From NCBI GenBank assembly GCA_910579935.1, contig CAJTVQ010000062.1, positions 1 to 18,064 on the forward strand: DNA of 18,064 nt. The letters are read 5' to 3'. Within the stretch, counting starts at the first letter, position 1, and every line of letters starts with the position of its first letter. This document shows positions 15,203 to 18,064 of the stretch, piece after piece. The notes under the pieces were generated by a model that made no database searches, was not told where the DNA came from, and was given only the letters and a program-made list of their open reading frames with translations. The position numbers were made by a program, and so were the translations under genes. Origin of the DNA: an uncultured Lachnospiraceae bacterium (GTDB lineage: Bacteria; Bacillota; Clostridia; Lachnospirales; Lachnospiraceae).

Positions 15203-15270
15203 AATATAAGAATCGGAGAAATTGCACGAAACGCAAATGGTTTGGCGATTTCTCCGATTCTTATATTTTT
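15203..15270 (+). terminator. Long hairpin with T-run, probable terminator
   Basis: A perfect 20-bp stem pairs 15203-15222 with 15248-15267 (core GAATCGGAGAAAT with ATTTCTCCGATTC). The loop is 25 bases and the 3' side ends in TTATATTTTT. It begins six bases after the stop of the membrane-protein fragment, which fits an intrinsic terminator, possibly bidirectional. The stem is unusually long and AT-rich and the loop large, so a small mobile-element remnant is an alternative. Confidence 0.55.
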
Positions 15271-15418
15271 CAAATCTGATGAAACTATGATGCAATTATG
15301 ATGCAAAAGTATTCTATGATGGTATGCAGGGGAAGAACTCAGGGTGAATATACAGAAGTGACATAAGAAGAGGAATCTTTCAGGCTGCAGGAAGTTTTGG
15401 GACTATAAGAGGATATGT
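15271..15418. other. Spacer without recognised features
   Basis: No ORF with a credible start, no RNA gene and no repeat was recognised between the hairpin and the propeller pseudogene. Confidence 0.4.
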
Positions 15419-15770
15419 ATGATAAGGCGTGAATTATACAGGAGGAAAGCGAGATGGCCGCAGACGGCATTTGCAGTCGGGGGAGGCTGCCTGTACATTT
15501 GGCTTAACTCTGCGGATTACTGCCATGTGTGGGGAAACAAAACAGATACTGACAGAAATACTGGAGGAAGAAGGAGCAAACATACGGGACGGGTATTTGG
15601 AAGCAGCAGGAGACAGTCTTCTGGTCAGGGTAACTGTGTTTAGAGACAAGAATAAGTATGAGAGCATCAGGGAAAAGACAGTTTATTTTAAATACAGAAT
15701 TGGAAAACAGCGGCCTGAGATGATGGACAGGAAGGAAATGAGGGATGATTATGGGAACAGTGGGTATTAG
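15419..15770 (+). pseudogene. Decayed, internally deleted C-terminal copy of the 453-aa propeller gene
   Basis: From 15424, RRELYRRKARWPQTAFAVGG mirrors RRELYRRKAGWPRTAFAVGG of the intact gene at 16016. After GGGCLY the sequence jumps to IWLNSADY, matching the later SGCLYIWVSSDAY, so the stretch between two GCLY repeats has been deleted. Beyond a frameshift the frame 15429-15770 continues with TKQILTEILEEEGANI, YLEAAGDSLLVRVTVF and MMDRKE, matching ETKQSTTEALVEKGAS, GDDLLVSITVY and MLDRKE. It has no start, an internal deletion and a frameshift, so it is dead. It shows that a second paralogue once lay here. Confidence 0.8.
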
Positions 15771-15951
15771 TTCCGATTTTACGGTTGATGATATTCATTA
15801 GATTCGTGAAGCGAATTATGAGCGCACTAAGAATATGACATTTGAAGGGAAAGTGGCTTATTACAACAGCCATATGAGGAAAAACTTCGGGGAAATCTCA
15901 GTTAAGGTTAACCAAATACTGGACAAATATGAAATAATGCAGATTCTGTAA
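15751..15951 (+). pseudogene. Small ORF interrupted by one in-frame TAG
   Basis: From ATG 15751 the frame reads MGTVGISSDFTVDDIH, then TAG (15799-15801), then IREANYERTKNMTFEGKVAY and on to TAA 15949-15951, 66 codons in all. The pattern DFTVDDIH-x-IRExNYExTKxMT resembles small proteins I have seen in Clostridia beside toxin-antitoxin-type genes; I cannot name the family. The sense after the stop is intact, so a single nonsense change (Lys or Gln codon to TAG) is likely. It overlaps the end of the propeller pseudogene by 20 bases. Confidence 0.5.
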
Positions 15952-16015
15952 GGGAACTGGAGTACAGGCTTGCCTGTCTTCATACGGAATTTGCGGACGG
16001 ATAAAGGAGAGGGAA

Positions 16016-17377
16016 ATGGAGGGAAGGCGAATAATTTTTGGAACAGGGATATTTATCTCAACTTTGCTTGCTGCAGTTTTCATATGGCATGGAAAGGTGG
16101 CAGAAAAAGATGAGTCTGTGTCTTACAGATGGATGAACTGGCGGGACGAGGAAAAGCAGGGGGAATCGGGGAAAGGGCAGAATGCAGGGAAAAGCTTAGA
16201 AGAAAAAGCGAGAATAAAGACAGCACCGGAAGTGGAGTGGCTGGTGGAAGAGGATGTGCGGGGCAGTTCCATTGGGCGTCATTTTTCTTATGGCGGTTCC
16301 TATATTCTGCAGGAAAGGGACTGCCTGTTCGTGGCAGGACTTGAACTCGAAACCGGGGCAGCGCTGTACGGGGGAAGGAATGTGCCGGAGGAAAGTCTCT
16401 GTTATAATATATACCGCCTGAAGGATGATGTATGGGATGTGTTTGTGTCCCACCCGCCGGAATCCGTAAATGATGAAAGAATTGAGATGCATTTGTATTA
16501 TGATGAAACATACGTAAAAAATCTGGTATATTATGAGGATTTTCTTTATTACAATCTTGTATTTGATGATGGGCCGGGGGAGGGAGGAGACAGGCTGCAG
16601 TTTGTTTACAGAATCCCCGTGCAGGGAGGGGAAGCGGAGAAACTGGCCGCGGCCTGTGAAACCTTTTACATTTACAACGGAAAAATCTATTATATGGAGC
16701 TGGAAGAAAATACAGAAGAATACAGCAGTTGGGAATATGTTTACTGCGAAATGGAACCAGACGGGACAGGCAGGCGTGAATTATACCGGAGAAAGGCGGG
16801 ATGGCCGCGGACGGCATTTGCAGTTGGGGGAGGATGTCTTTATGTGGAAGAAGCAGACGGAAAAGGAATAACAGGAGTGAATTTGAAAACCGGAAATATG
16901 AAATATTATGATACTCCGGAGCATATAGAAAGACTTTATTATGAAAGCGGCTGTTTGTATATTTGGGTTTCATCTGATGCTTACAGTCCTATGACCGGAC
17001 ATATTCTGTGCATGGATGCAGTTTCCGGTAAAAAGGAGTATCTGGCGGACGGGGTTCATGAAGCATGGCTGGAAAACGGTTATTTGTATTATACATGGCA
17101 GGAGGGAAGAACAGGGGAAGATGCGGAACTGGTTTTAAGCGTCCTTGATTTGGAAACAAAGCAGTCAACAACAGAAGCACTGGTGGAAAAAGGGGCTTCA
17201 ATGCTGCAGATAGTGGGAGATGATCTTTTAGTGTCCATAACTGTTTATAATAACGGGATAAAGGAAAGGATCGTCTGTTTTAGATACAGAGCTGGCACAC
17301 TGCCACTTGACATGTTGGACAGGAAGGAAAAATTGGAAGCGGTTCCTTACGGGACGGAAAAGAAGCAAAAAGAATAA
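16016..17377 (+). CDS. Membrane-anchored beta-propeller protein (DUF5050-like), possible immunity protein
   Basis: The product is 453 aa; AAAGGAGA (16003-16010) precedes ATG 16016. Residues ~6-24 are a membrane anchor (FGTGIFISTLLAAVFIW). A charged Glu/Lys-rich linker covers ~28-75. From ~85 on, repeating blades appear: GGSYILQERDCLFVAGLELE, LVYYEDFLYYNLVFDD, IYNGKIYYMELEEN, VGGGCLYVEEADG, YESGCLYIWVSSDAY, LENGYLYYTWQEGR and GDDLLVSITVYNNG. These are typical of DUF5050/TolB-like propellers outside the membrane. It is flanked by decayed partial copies of itself (15419-15770 and 17387-17703). An immunity or surface-protection role is inferred from the array only; the molecular function is unknown. 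Confidence 0.75.
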   Translation: MEGRRIIFGTGIFISTLLAAVFIWHGKVAEKDESVSYRWMNWRDEEKQGESGKGQNAGKSLEEKARIKTAPEVEWLVEEDVRGSSIGRHFSYGGSYILQERDCLFVAGLELETGAALYGGRNVPEESLCYNIYRLKDDVWDVFVSHPPESVNDERIEMHLYYDETYVKNLVYYEDFLYYNLVFDDGPGEGGDRLQFVYRIPVQGGEAEKLAAACETFYIYNGKIYYMELEENTEEYSSWEYVYCEMEPDGTGRRELYRRKAGWPRTAFAVGGGCLYVEEADGKGITGVNLKTGNMKYYDTPEHIERLYYESGCLYIWVSSDAYSPMTGHILCMDAVSGKKEYLADGVHEAWLENGYLYYTWQEGRTGEDAELVLSVLDLETKQSTTEALVEKGASMLQIVGDDLLVSITVYNNGIKERIVCFRYRAGTLPLDMLDRKEKLEAVPYGTEKKQKE

Positions 17378-17386
17378 GGAATCTTT

Positions 17387-17703
17387 ATGGCAGCCCTGTT
17401 TGCGGCCGGTTTTTTATGGCATGGAAGAGCGGAAGAAGACGGGGTAGCCTTATGGGACGCAACGTTTCTTGCAGGGGAAGCGGACACTGCATTCTGCAGG
17501 AAGGGGACAGTCTGTTCGTGTCAGGACTCGAACTTGAAACCGTGGCAGCGCTGTACGGGGGAAGGAATGTGCCGGAGGAAAGCCTCTGTTATAATATATA
17601 CCGCCTGAGGGATGGGGATGGGATGTGTTTGTATCCCATCCGCCGGAATCCGTGGATGATGAAAGAATTGAGGTTCATTTATATTATGATGAAACATATG
17701 TAA
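17387..17703 (+). pseudogene. Decayed N-terminal copy of the 453-aa propeller gene
   Basis: The DNA resembles 16065-16516 of the intact gene but lacks the linker. AALFAAGFLWHGRAEEDG mirrors LLAAVFIWHGKVAEKDE. Then, in another frame, CILQEGDSLFVSGLELETV and AALYGGRNVPEESLCYNIYR nearly equal the intact protein, after which the frame is lost again (the DNA still corresponds to HPPESVNDERIEMHLYYDET). It has at least two frameshifts and no C-terminal part. With the piece at 15419-15770 it brackets the intact gene. Confidence 0.8.
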
Positions 17704-17736
17704 GAAATCTGATATGTAAGCGGGGGATGGCGGATT

Positions 17737-18064
17737 ATGGGAAGTGAAAGAATGCAAAAGAGAAAAAAAGTATATCCGGCGCTGGTTTTACTTCTTTTAA
17801 CAGGCATTGGTGCAGTTCTGTTTTTTAAGGCGGCGGATGTAAGGGCAGAAAAAGAGCATAAACAGGATATGGAAAGATTTAATCAGGAGTTAAAGTCTGG
17901 ATACCAGTTACTTTATGGGGAATGGGAGACAACGGAATTTTTGGGAGGGGGAATGCCGGAATATTCTTTGGGAAATGAATGCGTGAAGCTGGAGCCGGAG
18001 GACAGGGAACGGATCGCGATCTATCCGGACCGCATAACGGTTGACGGAAAAACGGAGTATGGGG
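17737..18064 (+). CDS. Membrane-anchored lipocalin-like protein, incomplete at the right edge
   Basis: The frame is open from ATG 17737 to the window end (109 codons plus one base). GGGGGATGG (17721-17729) precedes this start; ATG 17752 is an alternative. Residues ~12-30 (YPALVLLLLTGIGAVLFF) form a membrane anchor or signal. A helix follows (EKEHKQDMERFNQELKSGYQ), then YGEWETTEFLGGG, ERIAIYPDRITVDGKTEYG. The G-x-W-x-x-T-E opening and later strand resemble lipocalin-like small proteins often found in toxin-immunity arrays of Clostridia. The assignment is tentative because the protein is cut off. Confidence 0.6.
   Translation, partial: MGSERMQKRKKVYPALVLLLLTGIGAVLFFKAADVRAEKEHKQDMERFNQELKSGYQLLYGEWETTEFLGGGMPEYSLGNECVKLEPEDRERIAIYPDRITVDGKTEYG

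Noticed and set aside
1..18064. tRNA, rRNA, transposase or integrase genes
   Set aside because: None was recognised on either strand, despite the fragments and duplications.

Overview
The window looks like an accessory, polymorphic-toxin region of a Gram-positive gut-type Clostridia genome, most likely Lachnospiraceae. The reasons are strong AGGAGG-type ribosome binding sites, all genes on the + strand, a DUF4280/PAAR-like Rhs protein of the type seen in that family, and many small membrane-anchored proteins of the kind that follow Rhs toxins there. The taxon is inferred, because no rRNA or housekeeping marker is present.

Left part (1-5748): a graveyard and array of toxin/immunity pieces. 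It opens with an orphan toxin tail (49-316) fused to a 5'-truncated beta-propeller gene. Two tandem copies of a three-gene set follow: A (beta-propeller, frameshifted), B (small membrane-anchored protein) and C (two-segment membrane protein). The copies are offset by 3071 bases and have mosaic identity: about 830 bases are almost identical, then diverged and identical blocks alternate. Between the copies lies a decayed start of a DUF4280/PAAR-like gene. Each A-B junction carries three stacked hairpins.

Centre (5824-14894): a compact operon-like spike-and-effector module. In order it encodes a 75-aa helical protein, a DcrB/DUF1795-like probable effector chaperone, a VgrG-like spike protein (465 aa), two helper proteins (214 aa, no family recognised; 160 aa, Imm11/DUF1629-like), and a PAAR-like (DUF4280) Rhs protein. 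The Rhs gene is broken by what reads as a 4-base deletion at about 13275. Its end, the Rhs core tail plus a C-terminal toxin resembling Bacterial toxin 44 (a predicted RNase), is therefore a separate reading frame. The toxin tip is much more AT-rich than the Rhs body, the usual sign of tip exchange. A three-pass membrane protein overlaps the toxin end and is the probable immunity protein. The module matches the logic of Gram-negative type VI PAAR-Rhs effectors (Eag-like chaperone, VgrG, PAAR, Rhs, toxin, immunity) in what appears to be a monoderm. No tube, sheath or baseplate genes are in the window.

Right part (14895-18064): degenerate and immunity-like genes. There is a broken membrane-protein fragment with a strong terminator-like hairpin, a small conserved-looking ORF interrupted by one in-frame stop, and an intact 453-aa membrane-anchored beta-propeller protein. 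That protein is flanked on both sides by decayed partial copies of itself. A lipocalin-like membrane-anchored protein runs off the right edge. The overall picture is an Rhs effector locus with immunity genes and fragments accumulating on both sides.
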